From: Paraburkholderia ginsengisoli NBRC 100965
GTDB lineage: Bacteria; Pseudomonadota; Gammaproteobacteria; Burkholderiales; Burkholderiaceae
Length of the DNA: 64,000 nt
Direction: 5' to 3'
Assembly: GCF_000739735.1 (NCBI RefSeq)
Contig: NZ_BBJF01000012.1
Coordinates: 34,096-98,095, forward strand
Shown here: positions 34,361-43,301 of the stretch, one piece after another
How the letters are laid out: each line of letters begins with the position of its first letter
How positions within the stretch are numbered: the first letter of the stretch is position 1
The notes under the pieces: model-generated
What the model saw: only the letters and a program-made list of their open reading frames with translations
What the model was told of the DNA's origin: nothing
Database searches by the model: none
Made by a program: the position numbers and the translations under genes

Positions 34361-35209
34361 TCACCACCACCTCCAGCCGAATCGACTAAAGAAGTTGAAC
34401 GCGGAAACGGCAAACATGCGGATATGGGAAATACCCTTACGTGCTGCGCCGCCGCCGTGATGAACGACGCGTAAAGTGGGTACATACGCGACGCGGGCAA
34501 CTTCATGGGTGCGCAGGCTCAAATCGTAGTCCTCGAAATACAGAAAATAGCGCGGATCGAAACCACCGAGTCGCTTAAGCACGTTCGTGCGAAACAGCAT
34601 GAAACACCCACTGACGATCGGTGGGTCCCAGACGACGGAAGTCCCGTCCATGACATCGCGCATTTCGTACTGGGCGAGATGTTTCGCGAACACTGACCGG
34701 CGCAGGATCGACGGCCAGAAGCCGCGTGCGAGCAGAACGAGCAGCGTCGGGTAGCGGCGACACAGGTACTGCTCGCCACCGGCCGCGTCGTCGATCCGAG
34801 GCGCCAGCAAGCCAGCGTTGGCATGGGCGCCGAAGAATTCGCAGGCGGCCACCAGCACCTGCGCGTCCATATCGATATCCGGGTTCAGGATCAGGTGAAA
34901 TTGGCTCGTGGCTTGCTCGATGGCAATATTGTGGCCGCGCCCATAACCGACGTTGCCGTGTCCAGTGAGCACCGTGCAGCTGATGCCAGCTTGCGACAAC
35001 ATCGCGAAACTCTCGCCGATCTCGGGCATGCCGCCATTGTCGACCAGATACATGTGGACAGACATTCCCGGTGCGGCGCGCGCCAACGCGGCGCGGGCTC
35101 GTGCGAGGCTTGCAAAGGTTCGCGCAAGCAGTTGGCGGTCCGGATAAAACACAACCACAGAGACGGTCAACCCGGCTTGATCCACGCTAGATACTGCAGT
35201 CACTGTCAT
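34361..35209 (-). CDS. Family 2 glycosyltransferase (rhamnosyltransferase-like)
   Basis: 282 residues from ATG 35209; a TTG at 35299 would add 30 residues of no clear family resemblance. The sequence has LTVSVVVFYPDRQLL, LVDNGG, GYGRGHNIAIEQA, the metal-binding region LILNPDIDMD, and GCFMLFRTNVLKRLGGFDPRYFLYFEDYDLSLR, features of O-antigen GT2 enzymes such as WbbL/RfbF relatives. The stop codon abuts a galE fragment, so the original 3' context has been rearranged, but the C terminus FGWRWW looks natural. It lies in a mosaic, decayed zone and may be a survivor of a lost cluster. Confidence 0.8.
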   Translation of the reverse strand: MTVTAVSSVDQAGLTVSVVVFYPDRQLLARTFASLARARAALARAAPGMSVHMYLVDNGGMPEIGESFAMLSQAGISCTVLTGHGNVGYGRGHNIAIEQATSQFHLILNPDIDMDAQVLVAACEFFGAHANAGLLAPRIDDAAGGEQYLCRRYPTLLVLLARGFWPSILRRSVFAKHLAQYEMRDVMDGTSVVWDPPIVSGCFMLFRTNVLKRLGGFDPRYFLYFEDYDLSLRTHEVARVAYVPTLRVVHHGGGAARKGISHIRMFAVSAFNFFSRFGWRWW

Positions 35210-35502
35210 CTCGGAACGCGAGGATTGGGCATCGTGTGCGGATGGTCTAAAGGGCCGGTCGAGAGCGGCGAGTGTGCTCAAAATGCGCACTTTTCGCAAC
35301 CGACTTTTCTATTTGTTACTTGGAGCACGCGTTCCACGCGCTGGCCGCGGGACCGCCGATATTCTACTTTTTGACCAATCTCTTTTGCAACAACTCGGCG
35401 TTTCGGACAACGGTGTCGAATTGGGGGCATCCAGCAACTGCGCGCAATTGAATACCCGGACGAAAACAAGGCCGCCAGGCAAGCGTTTGCCTTCAGGGAA
35501 AG

Positions 35503-36243
35503 TCAACGCAAGGAGTCCCAGTTGCGCGTCGCCTGCCGACGCGTCGTCCAGGTCCACGGAACCTCATACCCGAGCACGTCGAACAGACGACGGTGTCGCG
35601 TGTAAATAGCCCGCGCCGCCCGCGTGGGAATCAGTTGCCGCCAGAGGCCAGCGCGCCCTGCCCATCCGTGATGATTGGGCAGCGATTGAAAATACTTGAA
35701 ACTGAATCGTTTCAGCGATTCGTCGAGCCGCGCGCGTGGCGTCTCGCCGGCGAGGGCACAGGCCAGTCGGGCGAACTTTTCGCTGGAGCCTTCCACGAGG
35801 TCCTCGTACTTGACACGCAGCGCGCGCTGATCATGCCACCACTGATACGTGACCGATAAAAGATTTTCGGCACCCCACCCCAATGCATAGTCGGTGAACG
35901 CATCGGAGCTAGGGGACTGGCCGGCCAGATCGAGTGGAATCTCTGCGTTGCCCAGCAACCACTGACTGGTCGCGGGCTCGTGGCGGATGAATTGCAAAAC
36001 GGAAAGCAGGACGTCCAACGGATGCCGTCCGATTATGACCGACTTGAAGTGATTCTCTTCGAGGAAACGCTGAAAGTTCGGCTCGCGATACCAGTGAATC
36101 TGAAAGATGCAGCGCGGCGGCAATTCGGCCGGCGCGTCCAAATAATTATGTACCGCGATTTCCTGCAAATCGAGACTGTTCGCCAGCACCGACCTCACCC
36201 AAGTATTTCCGCTTCGCGGAGAACTGATAATGGCAATACGCAT
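35503..36243 (-). CDS. PAPS-dependent sulfotransferase-like protein
   Basis: 246 residues. The 5'-phosphosulfate-binding loop is SPRSGNTWVRS (8-18) and the 3'-phosphate-binding segment is VIIGRHPLDVLLS (69-81), both in the positions of the sulfotransferase family. LRVKYEDLVEG in the C-terminal half is also typical. A ribosome site AAGGA precedes ATG 36243. It stands alone between a GT2 gene and manC, in a polysaccharide locus, so sulfation of a surface glycan is plausible. No PAPS synthesis genes are in the window. Substrate unknown. Confidence 0.8.
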   Translation of the reverse strand: MRIAIISSPRSGNTWVRSVLANSLDLQEIAVHNYLDAPAELPPRCIFQIHWYREPNFQRFLEENHFKSVIIGRHPLDVLLSVLQFIRHEPATSQWLLGNAEIPLDLAGQSPSSDAFTDYALGWGAENLLSVTYQWWHDQRALRVKYEDLVEGSSEKFARLACALAGETPRARLDESLKRFSFKYFQSLPNHHGWAGRAGLWRQLIPTRAARAIYTRHRRLFDVLGYEVPWTWTTRRQATRNWDSLR

Positions 36244-36640
36244 AATTGATCCTTATACGATTTGGTTGATTGCGGTACCCGGGCAGTTGCCTGGCGCCGA
36301 TTTGTCGGGGACGCGCCGCGCGATGTTTGTGACGGCTGAACAAAGCATGTGACAAGAGCGGGCGATCAATCGTCAGTTCGATAAGATGCGCAAGCAAGCG
36401 GCGGCTCGGAGATTAGACGGCTCAGAATTTAGCCTGCGAGGCCACAAATCCCGGATATCTCATCCAAGCCATCGCGCCGGGTTTCGGAGTGCCCGCCATA
36501 CCAAACGGCAAGCACGCTGCCGGTGGAATGAGCAACTGCCGCTCGTTGGCAGTGGATGGTCAGCGCAACGCACATTGTCGATCGCCTGTAACCGATTACC
36601 GCCGGTTACGGGTAGAATCCTACCCTTTCCTAGCAATGTG
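36244..36640. promoter_or_regulatory. 397-bp divergent intergenic region before manC
   Basis: No gene is recognisable. A TAGAAT hexamer at 36613-36618 lies 22 bp before the manC start and sits inside a GGGTA-GAATCC-TACCC dyad. On the other strand TATAAG near 36255 could serve the sulfotransferase. No convincing -35 is seen for either. Confidence 0.35.
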
Positions 36641-38068
36641 ATGAAGAGAACCATGCTGATTCCCGTCATACTTGCCGGCGGCGCCGGAACCCGACTATGG
36701 CCGGTTTCCAGGGAGGGCTATCCGAAACCTTTCATGAAGCTGGCAGATGGGGAGAGCCTGCTGCATAAAAGCTACCGGCGGGCGGCCACGGTGACCGAGA
36801 AGGGCGCAGAAATCCTGACGGTCACTAATCGCGACTACTATTTCATGAGCAAGGATGAACTCGCGCGGGCCGAGGTGGACCGGGCCAGCGCTTTCCTGCT
36901 CGAACCGCAGGGGCGCAACACCGCCCCAGCCATAGCCCTCGCGGCGCACTACGTAGCCACAAGGTATGGCCGCGAAGCGCTGATGCTGGTGCTGTCGGCC
37001 GACCATCTGATCCGCGACCAGGACCGCTTCGAGGAGGCCGTGGAGGCGGCTGTTAACCTCGCCCAGCAAGGCCATCTGGCCACGTTCGGCATCGTGCCCA
37101 ACGCTCCGGAAACCGGCTTCGGGTACATCGAGGCAGGCGAAGCCATTGGCAGCGGCAAACGCGCGCTGCGCTTCGTTGAGAAGCCCGATCTGGAGAAGGC
37201 GCGCGAATATATCGAGGCCGGCAATTTCTATTGGAACTCTGGGATGTTCTGCTTCAGGACAGGCACGATCCTCGACGAGATGTCCCGCCACGCACCCGAC
37301 GTCGGGAAGACAGTTGAGGCCTGCTGGGCATCGATGCCTCACGACGGCGCCACGCTTGAAATCCCTGCGGCATCCTTCTCCCAGGTACCGGATATCTCGA
37401 TCGACTACGCGGTAATGGAACGCTCCAACCACGTCGCCGTCGTCCCTGCCGACTTCGGCTGGAGCGATATCGGGTCGTGGGTCGCGATGCGCGACCTGTC
37501 CACGCCCGACGCCAACGACAACCGAACCACCGGCGAGGCGATCTTCGTCGATAGCCACAACACTTATGTGCACAACCCCAACCGCATGGTGGCGACCGTG
37601 GGCGTCGACAATCTGATGATCATTGACACGCCCGATGCCTTGCTAGTGGCTCACCCCGACAAGGCGCAGGACGTCAAGAAGGTGGTGGCGCGCCTGAAAA
37701 AGCAGGGCCACGAAGCCTACAAACTGCACCGCACGGTAACCCGTCCGTGGGGCACTTATACCGTGCTGGAAGAAGGCACGCGCTTCAAGATCAAGCGCAT
37801 CGAGGTCAGGCCGGGTGCGAGCCTGAGTCTGCAGATGCACCACCACCGCAGCGAACACTGGATCGTAGTCAGCGGCATGGCCAGGGTGGTCAATGGGGAC
37901 CGGGACTTCTTCGTAAGTACCAACGAGTCCACGTACATCCCTGCCGGCCACAAGCACCGCCTCGAAAACCCCGGCGTGCTGGATCTGGTCATGATCGAAG
38001 TGCAGAGCGGCGAATATCTGGGCGAAGACGACATCGTGCGTTTCGAGGATATCTACGGGCGCAGCTAA
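36641..38068 (+). CDS. manC: Mannose-1-phosphate guanylyltransferase/mannose-6-phosphate isomerase
   Basis: Bifunctional enzyme making Man-6-P and GDP-mannose, the precursor for GDP-D-rhamnose. 475 residues from ATG 36641; an ATG at 36653 preceded by AAGAG is an alternative, and the upstream open frame to 36386 is not family-like. N-terminal nucleotidyltransferase with GGAGTRLWPVSREGYPKPF, LVLSADHLIRD and FVEKPD; C-terminal type II isomerase cupin with RPWGTYTVLEEG, FKIKRIEVRPGASLSLQMHHHRSEHW and HRLENPG. First gene of the plus-strand D-rhamnose arm that includes gmd and rmd. Confidence 0.95.
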   Translation: MKRTMLIPVILAGGAGTRLWPVSREGYPKPFMKLADGESLLHKSYRRAATVTEKGAEILTVTNRDYYFMSKDELARAEVDRASAFLLEPQGRNTAPAIALAAHYVATRYGREALMLVLSADHLIRDQDRFEEAVEAAVNLAQQGHLATFGIVPNAPETGFGYIEAGEAIGSGKRALRFVEKPDLEKAREYIEAGNFYWNSGMFCFRTGTILDEMSRHAPDVGKTVEACWASMPHDGATLEIPAASFSQVPDISIDYAVMERSNHVAVVPADFGWSDIGSWVAMRDLSTPDANDNRTTGEAIFVDSHNTYVHNPNRMVATVGVDNLMIIDTPDALLVAHPDKAQDVKKVVARLKKQGHEAYKLHRTVTRPWGTYTVLEEGTRFKIKRIEVRPGASLSLQMHHHRSEHWIVVSGMARVVNGDRDFFVSTNESTYIPAGHKHRLENPGVLDLVMIEVQSGEYLGEDDIVRFEDIYGRS

Positions 38069-38375
38069 CGCCTGACCCGCGGCTACCATGCGAGAGCAGC
38101 CCGAGCGAAGCCGCACGCGGCTGTTGGACTGAGCATTTCGCAGCGTCGGCTTTCACCTCGGCACGATGGTCAACGCTCTGCTCCGTGCCTTTGCGGCTCG
38201 TCTCGCGTCAAGGTCGTACGGCCCTCTTCGGCCTCCTCTGGCGCAAACGGGGCCCCTGTCCGTGCGGCCCACCGCGCACAATGAGATGGTCGACCGCCTG
38301 CCCCCCTCTGTGATTCATCAGTCAATCATGGTAGAAATATTTCTCGGCACCACGAACATCACGGCCTGACCATTC
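38069..38375. other. 307-bp gap with no recognisable gene
   Basis: I see no conserved reading frame and no clear promoter. The last 20 bp (ATCACGGCCTGACCATTCATG) resemble the leader of the second FkbM gene at about 45238-45256, so the duplicated unit includes its ribosome-binding region. Confidence 0.4.
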
Positions 38376-41300
38376 ATGACATTGATTTCCTTTGCGCAGA
38401 ACCAGGAAGACATCATACTGTGGCGTGCGCTCGGCCACGTGCACAACGGGTTCTACATCGATGTTGGGGCCGCGGATCCCGCCGATCTGTCGGTGACGAA
38501 GCTCTTTTACGACCACGGCTGGCACGGCATCAATCTGGAGCCTCAGGCGAGCTACTTCGCCGTACTGAGCGCTGCGCGTCCCCATGACATCAACCTGCAG
38601 CTCGCCGCGGGTCGCGAAACAGCCTCGCATGTCTTCCACAGAATCGATGGCACCGGCCTCTCGACTTTCGACGCAGAGATCGCGGCGCGTCATCGCGAGA
38701 GCGGATGGAACGTGGTGGAGGAGACCGTCGAGGCGCTGACGCTCGCCGAGATCTGCCAATTGCATCGTCCTCACGGTCCGATTCATTTCCTGAAGATCGA
38801 CGTCGAAGGCGCAGAAGGCGATGTGCTGGCTGGCGCCGACTTCAACCGCTTCCGCCCGTGGATCGTGCTGGTGGAAGCGACGCTGCCGCTGTCGCAGGAA
38901 GAGTCCCACGCGTGGGAGCCGATCCTCACCTCGCAGGGTTATAGGTTCGTCTGGTTCGACGGCCTGAACCGGTTCTACGTGGCCGACGAAATGAAGGATG
39001 AGTTGGGAAAACACTTCCAGGTTCAACCGAATGTTTTCGACGCCTTTGAAGCCCCTGTGCACCTGCTGCAACGCGCGGAACGAGCCGAACAGGAACTGCG
39101 AAAGGCTCGTGAGCAGGCTGCTCACGAACTGCGGCAGGTTCGCGAGCAGGCCTCGCAGCAGTTGCAACAGGTTCGCGAACAGGCGTCGCAGGAGATGCAA
39201 CGGGCTTGCGAACAGGCCGCCGAGACATTGCGCCAGGCGAATACCATCAGCCGCGAAGCGATCGAGGCAGTGGAGCAGTCCGCGCGCAAAGCCGATGCTG
39301 CGAACAGCCGCGCGACTGAAGCCATTGCGCAGATGGCGCAAAGGCTCGACGAAACAACGCGCCGGTCCAGCGCAGCGCGGGCCGAGCAGGAACGGCGTAA
39401 CGATGAAGTGCGACGCGACGCGCAGAGGGCTAACGAACGCGTCGCGGAGATCATGAACAGCGCGTCATGGCGAATGGCGGCCCCGCTGCGCGGGACGATG
39501 ACCCGGATGCCGGCTCCGATGCGCTCAACGCTTCGTCAAGGTGCCAAGGCACTGTGGTGGATAGCGACCCCCCATCGGATACCCGCACGCATCGCGTTTC
39601 TGCAAGCACGACGACAGCAAGCACCTTCCAGAAAACCGACGATCCGAATCCCGGCTTCTGTTCGCTCAACGCTGCGCCGCGGAGCTAAAGCCCTCTGGTG
39701 GGCAGCGACGCCTCATCGGATGCCCGCGCGCATCGCGTTTCTGCGCGCACGGCGACAGCAGGCGCTTTACGGTAGCGGCCTCGCGCCCACGTATCCGACA
39801 GACGAGTCTGGCGCCCCACTCGGCCCACCCGTGACCAACGCGGTCATCGAATATCGCAAAGCGACGCGTCACGGCCGCGAGGTCGCATTGTTCGTCACGC
39901 ACTCGCCAGACGGCAAGCTCAAACCGCACGTGCGCCCGTATACTGCGGCACTGCGCCGCCATGGCATCGAAGTCACGTTGATCGTGGCCGCGGACGCGGC
40001 GTGGCTCGACCAGGATGCGTTGCCGCTCGACGAGGTCGATACGCTGGTCGTGCGCGAGAACCTCGGGCTCGACTTCGCCGCCTGGGCGCATGTACTCCAA
40101 CTGGAACCAGAGCTGTTCGATAGCGATACGCTCTACCTGCTCAATGACAGCCTCATCGGCCCGTTCAACGACACACTTTTCGAGAAGCTGCTGTGTCGCC
40201 TGCGTTCGGAGCCCGCCGATATGATCGGCATGACGGAAAGCTGGGAATATGAGTGGCACGTCCAGAGTTTCTTCCTCGCGCTGCGTCGCGGGGCGCTGGC
40301 ATCGCCCGTTCTTCAGGACTTTTTCAACAGCGTCGTGATCCTGCCGACGAAGCACGATGTCATCCAGCAGTATGAACTCAAGTTCGCCCCTACGCTGCGT
40401 GCAAGCGGAATTTCCCATGCTGTGCTGTTCCCGTCCGAGAATCGCGACAACCGCACGCTGTTCGACTGGAAGAGGCTGATCGACGATGGCTTCCCGTTCG
40501 TCAAAATCATGGCGCTGCGCGACAAGATCGAAGGCGTGGACAGCAGCGGCTGGCGCGCGGTACTGACGGCGCACGGTTATGACTTGGCACTGGCCGAGCC
40601 CGCGCTTCAGGTGATTGCGGCGAATCCCGATCCAGCCGCGAACAATACGGCGCCGTCCCGCGTGCCGACTCGTTCGACGCTCCCCCGGCATCTGCCCGGC
40701 TCTGCGCTGCCGCCGGCCATCCAGCTCATCGGCCCCTGGAACTATGCAAACGGCCTCGGCGTCGCGAGCCGCTCCTATTTGTCGGCCCTGCGGCGCACCC
40801 CTTACGCTCTCAATGTCGCGCCGATCAAACGCCCCTTCCATATTCACCGGCGTATGGCTTTGCCGCTGGACATCAACGACTTTTCCGGGCCGGCCGACGT
40901 GGTCGCCATCCATCTGAATCCAGAGGCCTGGCCGGCACTGCTGATCGAAGAACAAAGGCAGACAATACAGCGCGCCCCATTGAAACTGGGGCTCTTCGTC
41001 TGGGAAACGGAAGATATTCCGAACTACTGGCATCCGACATTCGGTTCAGTCGATGCGATCTGGGCTCCCAGCCGCTATTGCCAGAAAGCATTCGCAGCGA
41101 GTACCGATGCGCCCGTTCACGTGATTCCGTATGTTGTGACGGTACCACCCAGCCTGCCCAGCTCGGACAAGATTCGCCGGACCAAGGTGGAAATCGGCCT
41201 GCAGGCTGAGAATCGCGTGATCGTTTATGCGTTCGACGGTTCTAGCTATCTGGTGCGCAAGAATCCCTTCGCGCTGGTACGAGCCTTTGCACGAACGCGC

Positions 41301-41846
41301 CTCGCGCGATCCGGCTGGAAGCTAGTGCTGAAGACCAAGCATCTGTTCGACATGCAGCAACAGGGCAACCAGTTGCAGCAGCTATGCGATGCCGCGGATG
41401 GCGTCGTGCTGATTAACCGCGCACTCGATCTCGACACTATGCGCAACCTGATGGCGATGGCCGACATCTACGCGTCGCCGCATTGCGCCGAGGGCTTCGG
41501 CTTGACAGTCGCCGAAGCGATGGCGATGGGCAAGATCGTGGTCGCCACCGACTATAGCGGCACACGGGACTTCCTGGACGATAGCTGCGGGTTTCCGGTT
41601 CGCTATACCGTCAGCGCGCTGCAAGATGATCACGGCGCCTACACGACCGGCAACGTCTGGGCCCAAGTCGACGAAGATCATCTGGCCGAGTCACTCGAAA
41701 AGGCTGCCGCGCTTGTTGAAAAGGGCGACCACGGAATCGGAGAAAACGCACGTGCACGCATTGCCACGGATTTGTCGCCCGAGCGGGTCGGCGCGCTGAT
41801 TCAGCAAAGCATCGAGCAACTTCTCGCGCCACAACGACGGGCCTGA
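38376..41846 (+). CDS. FkbM methyltransferase-coiled coil-RgpF-GT4 fusion protein
   Basis: 1156 residues in four blocks. Residues 1-215: FkbM-family methyltransferase with FYIDVGAADP (SAM site) and HFLKIDVEGAEGDVLAG. Residues 225-365: long coiled coil including hendecad repeats REQAxxxLxxV (245-288). Residues 377-470: a basic, amphipathic 47-residue segment present twice. Residues 500-750: RgpF-like domain with RENLGLDFAAWAH and LLNDSLIGPFN. Residues 775-1150: GT4 domain with SPHCAEGFGLTVAEAMAMG. It follows manC and precedes GT2, gmd and rmd by four bases. I infer a role in building and perhaps methyl-capping a rhamnose-containing O-chain. Membrane attachment via the amphipathic repeats is plausible. 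Exact linkages are unknown. Confidence 0.88.
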   Translation: MTLISFAQNQEDIILWRALGHVHNGFYIDVGAADPADLSVTKLFYDHGWHGINLEPQASYFAVLSAARPHDINLQLAAGRETASHVFHRIDGTGLSTFDAEIAARHRESGWNVVEETVEALTLAEICQLHRPHGPIHFLKIDVEGAEGDVLAGADFNRFRPWIVLVEATLPLSQEESHAWEPILTSQGYRFVWFDGLNRFYVADEMKDELGKHFQVQPNVFDAFEAPVHLLQRAERAEQELRKAREQAAHELRQVREQASQQLQQVREQASQEMQRACEQAAETLRQANTISREAIEAVEQSARKADAANSRATEAIAQMAQRLDETTRRSSAARAEQERRNDEVRRDAQRANERVAEIMNSASWRMAAPLRGTMTRMPAPMRSTLRQGAKALWWIATPHRIPARIAFLQARRQQAPSRKPTIRIPASVRSTLRRGAKALWWAATPHRMPARIAFLRARRQQALYGSGLAPTYPTDESGAPLGPPVTNAVIEYRKATRHGREVALFVTHSPDGKLKPHVRPYTAALRRHGIEVTLIVAADAAWLDQDALPLDEVDTLVVRENLGLDFAAWAHVLQLEPELFDSDTLYLLNDSLIGPFNDTLFEKLLCRLRSEPADMIGMTESWEYEWHVQSFFLALRRGALASPVLQDFFNSVVILPTKHDVIQQYELKFAPTLRASGISHAVLFPSENRDNRTLFDWKRLIDDGFPFVKIMALRDKIEGVDSSGWRAVLTAHGYDLALAEPALQVIAANPDPAANNTAPSRVPTRSTLPRHLPGSALPPAIQLIGPWNYANGLGVASRSYLSALRRTPYALNVAPIKRPFHIHRRMALPLDINDFSGPADVVAIHLNPEAWPALLIEEQRQTIQRAPLKLGLFVWETEDIPNYWHPTFGSVDAIWAPSRYCQKAFAASTDAPVHVIPYVVTVPPSLPSSDKIRRTKVEIGLQAENRVIVYAFDGSSYLVRKNPFALVRAFARTRLARSGWKLVLKTKHLFDMQQQGNQLQQLCDAADGVVLINRALDLDTMRNLMAMADIYASPHCAEGFGLTVAEAMAMGKIVVATDYSGTRDFLDDSCGFPVRYTVSALQDDHGAYTTGNVWAQVDEDHLAESLEKAAALVEKGDHGIGENARARIATDLSPERVGALIQQSIEQLLAPQRRA
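39108..39239 (+). repeat. Four 33-bp tandem repeats encoding an 11-residue coiled-coil unit
   Basis: Translated units: REQAAHELRQV, REQASQQLQQV, REQASQEMQRA, CEQAAETLRQA (residues 245-288). A fifth, related unit AERAEQELRKA precedes them. The 11-residue period is a hendecad, typical of nearly straight or right-handed coiled coils. The paralog at 45254 has only three such units. Confidence 0.85.
39504..39770 (+). repeat. 141-bp internal duplication encoding a basic amphipathic segment
   Basis: Copy 1 begins at 39504 and copy 2 at 39645. Both encode MRSTLRQGAKALWW- or VRSTLRRGAKALWW-type text followed by ATPHR(I/M)PARIAFL and ARRQQ. The copies differ at many synonymous and some replacement sites, so the duplication is not recent. 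Trp-rich, Arg-rich helices of this kind often bind membranes. Confidence 0.85.
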
Positions 41847-41850
41847 CCTC

Positions 41851-43263
41851 ATGCAAAACCTATTGTCGAACTCGTTTGTGGTTCCCTTGACCGTCACCCC
41901 AGCCGGTGAGTTGCGCGACACGAAAGGCCGGGCGGCACAAATTCAGGACGGCCCGCATTGGTACGTGCTGAGCGATGCAGGCACTGAACTCTCCGAGGAG
42001 TTCGGTTCGGTCCTGCAACGCGAAGCGATGGGTCGGCCCGATATCGGCATCTTCTACGTCGATCAGCGTCTACAGCGCGATAAGGCGCTCGATCTGCGTC
42101 CGGAATTCGATATGGCGCTGCTCCTCGCCTATGACTACATCGGTCTGCCGATCGCCGTTCAGGCGAAGGTCCTGAGCAAGCTCCAGGCTGCCGCGACGAC
42201 CCATGGTGTCGCCTTCAGCTATGCGCTGCTGCTAGAGGCCGTCCAAACTGGCGTCGCCATCGGCCGCATTGCACAGATCCTCGCGACGCGTGACAAGCGT
42301 TACCCGCAAGTTCCACGGCAAGACCGTCAGCGCGTGATAAAGGCCTGGCTTGGCCAGGACCGCTCGCATTTCGAACTGAGGCCGGGTATTGCGCCCTACG
42401 CGTTGCAACTAAGACGAAATGCGGACGACATGCCGCCCGTCACGCTGTGCATCCCTACTCGGCAAGGCAGCCTTGGAGCGGGGAACCGTCCATTCATCAC
42501 CGGCTTGCTCGAAACCATCGCGCGTCTCGACTATCCGATGGACAGAGTGCAAGTCATCGTCGGTGATGACCTGGCTGACGGCTCGGCGTATGCTGACAGG
42601 CGTTGGCCCTTCGAACTGACGCGCATCGTCACCAAGCGCGCTCCCGGGGAGCCGTTCAATTACGCGAAAAAGATGAATCAGCTCTGGCGCTTGAGCCAGA
42701 CTGAACAAGTCGTGCTGATGAACGACGACATTAGCGCTGATTCGACTGATTGGCTGCAAGCGCTGCTGACCTTCTCAATGCAGGAGGATGTCGGTGGCGT
42801 TGGCGCGCGGCTGTTGTATCCGAATGGTACCCTTCAGCACGCGGGGATGGCAGGCGGACTAATCAGCACGTGCGCCCACACCTGGCTCGGCTGGCCTGCC
42901 GATCAGCCGACCTATCAGGACTGGGCGATCGTCCATCGTGAATGGTCGATGGTCACCGGCGCCGTGTTTGCGACCCGGCGCTCGGTCCTCGAAGAGATCA
43001 ACGGCTTCGACGAGGTGTTCACGCTGGAATTCAACGACGTGGACATGTGTCTGCGGCTGAAGATGCTGGGATACCGGATCGTTTATACGCCGCATGCTGA
43101 GCTGGTTCATCATGAAAAGGCTTCGCGCGGCGAAACGGCACCTCCCGGCACCGATCTGAACCGCTTTCTCAAACGCTGGCGAACCTATCTGTACAACGAT
43201 CCGATGTTCAATCCCGGGCTGGATCGTCAATCGCTGGCATTGCGTCCGCTCGCTACGAACTGA
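41851..43263 (+). CDS. Family 2 glycosyltransferase with N-terminal extension
   Basis: 470 residues; starts four bases after the FkbM-GT fusion gene. The first 195 residues are related in style to the N-terminal part of tandem GT2 O-antigen enzymes, with FYVDQRLQRD in place of the usual YSDED text. The GT2 catalytic part begins VTLCIPTRQG (about 196) and continues with VIVGDDLADGS, NYAKKMNQLW, LMNDDIS (metal site), YPNGTLQHAGMAGG and FNDVDMCLRLKMLGYRIVYTP. The same closing pattern occurs in the double GT2 enzyme at 53326. It probably transfers a rhamnose or similar residue. Confidence 0.85.
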   Translation: MQNLLSNSFVVPLTVTPAGELRDTKGRAAQIQDGPHWYVLSDAGTELSEEFGSVLQREAMGRPDIGIFYVDQRLQRDKALDLRPEFDMALLLAYDYIGLPIAVQAKVLSKLQAAATTHGVAFSYALLLEAVQTGVAIGRIAQILATRDKRYPQVPRQDRQRVIKAWLGQDRSHFELRPGIAPYALQLRRNADDMPPVTLCIPTRQGSLGAGNRPFITGLLETIARLDYPMDRVQVIVGDDLADGSAYADRRWPFELTRIVTKRAPGEPFNYAKKMNQLWRLSQTEQVVLMNDDISADSTDWLQALLTFSMQEDVGGVGARLLYPNGTLQHAGMAGGLISTCAHTWLGWPADQPTYQDWAIVHREWSMVTGAVFATRRSVLEEINGFDEVFTLEFNDVDMCLRLKMLGYRIVYTPHAELVHHEKASRGETAPPGTDLNRFLKRWRTYLYNDPMFNPGLDRQSLALRPLATN

Positions 43264-43301
43264 GCGCCTGTCACCCATCCGTATCGACGTCAATCACTGT
43301 C

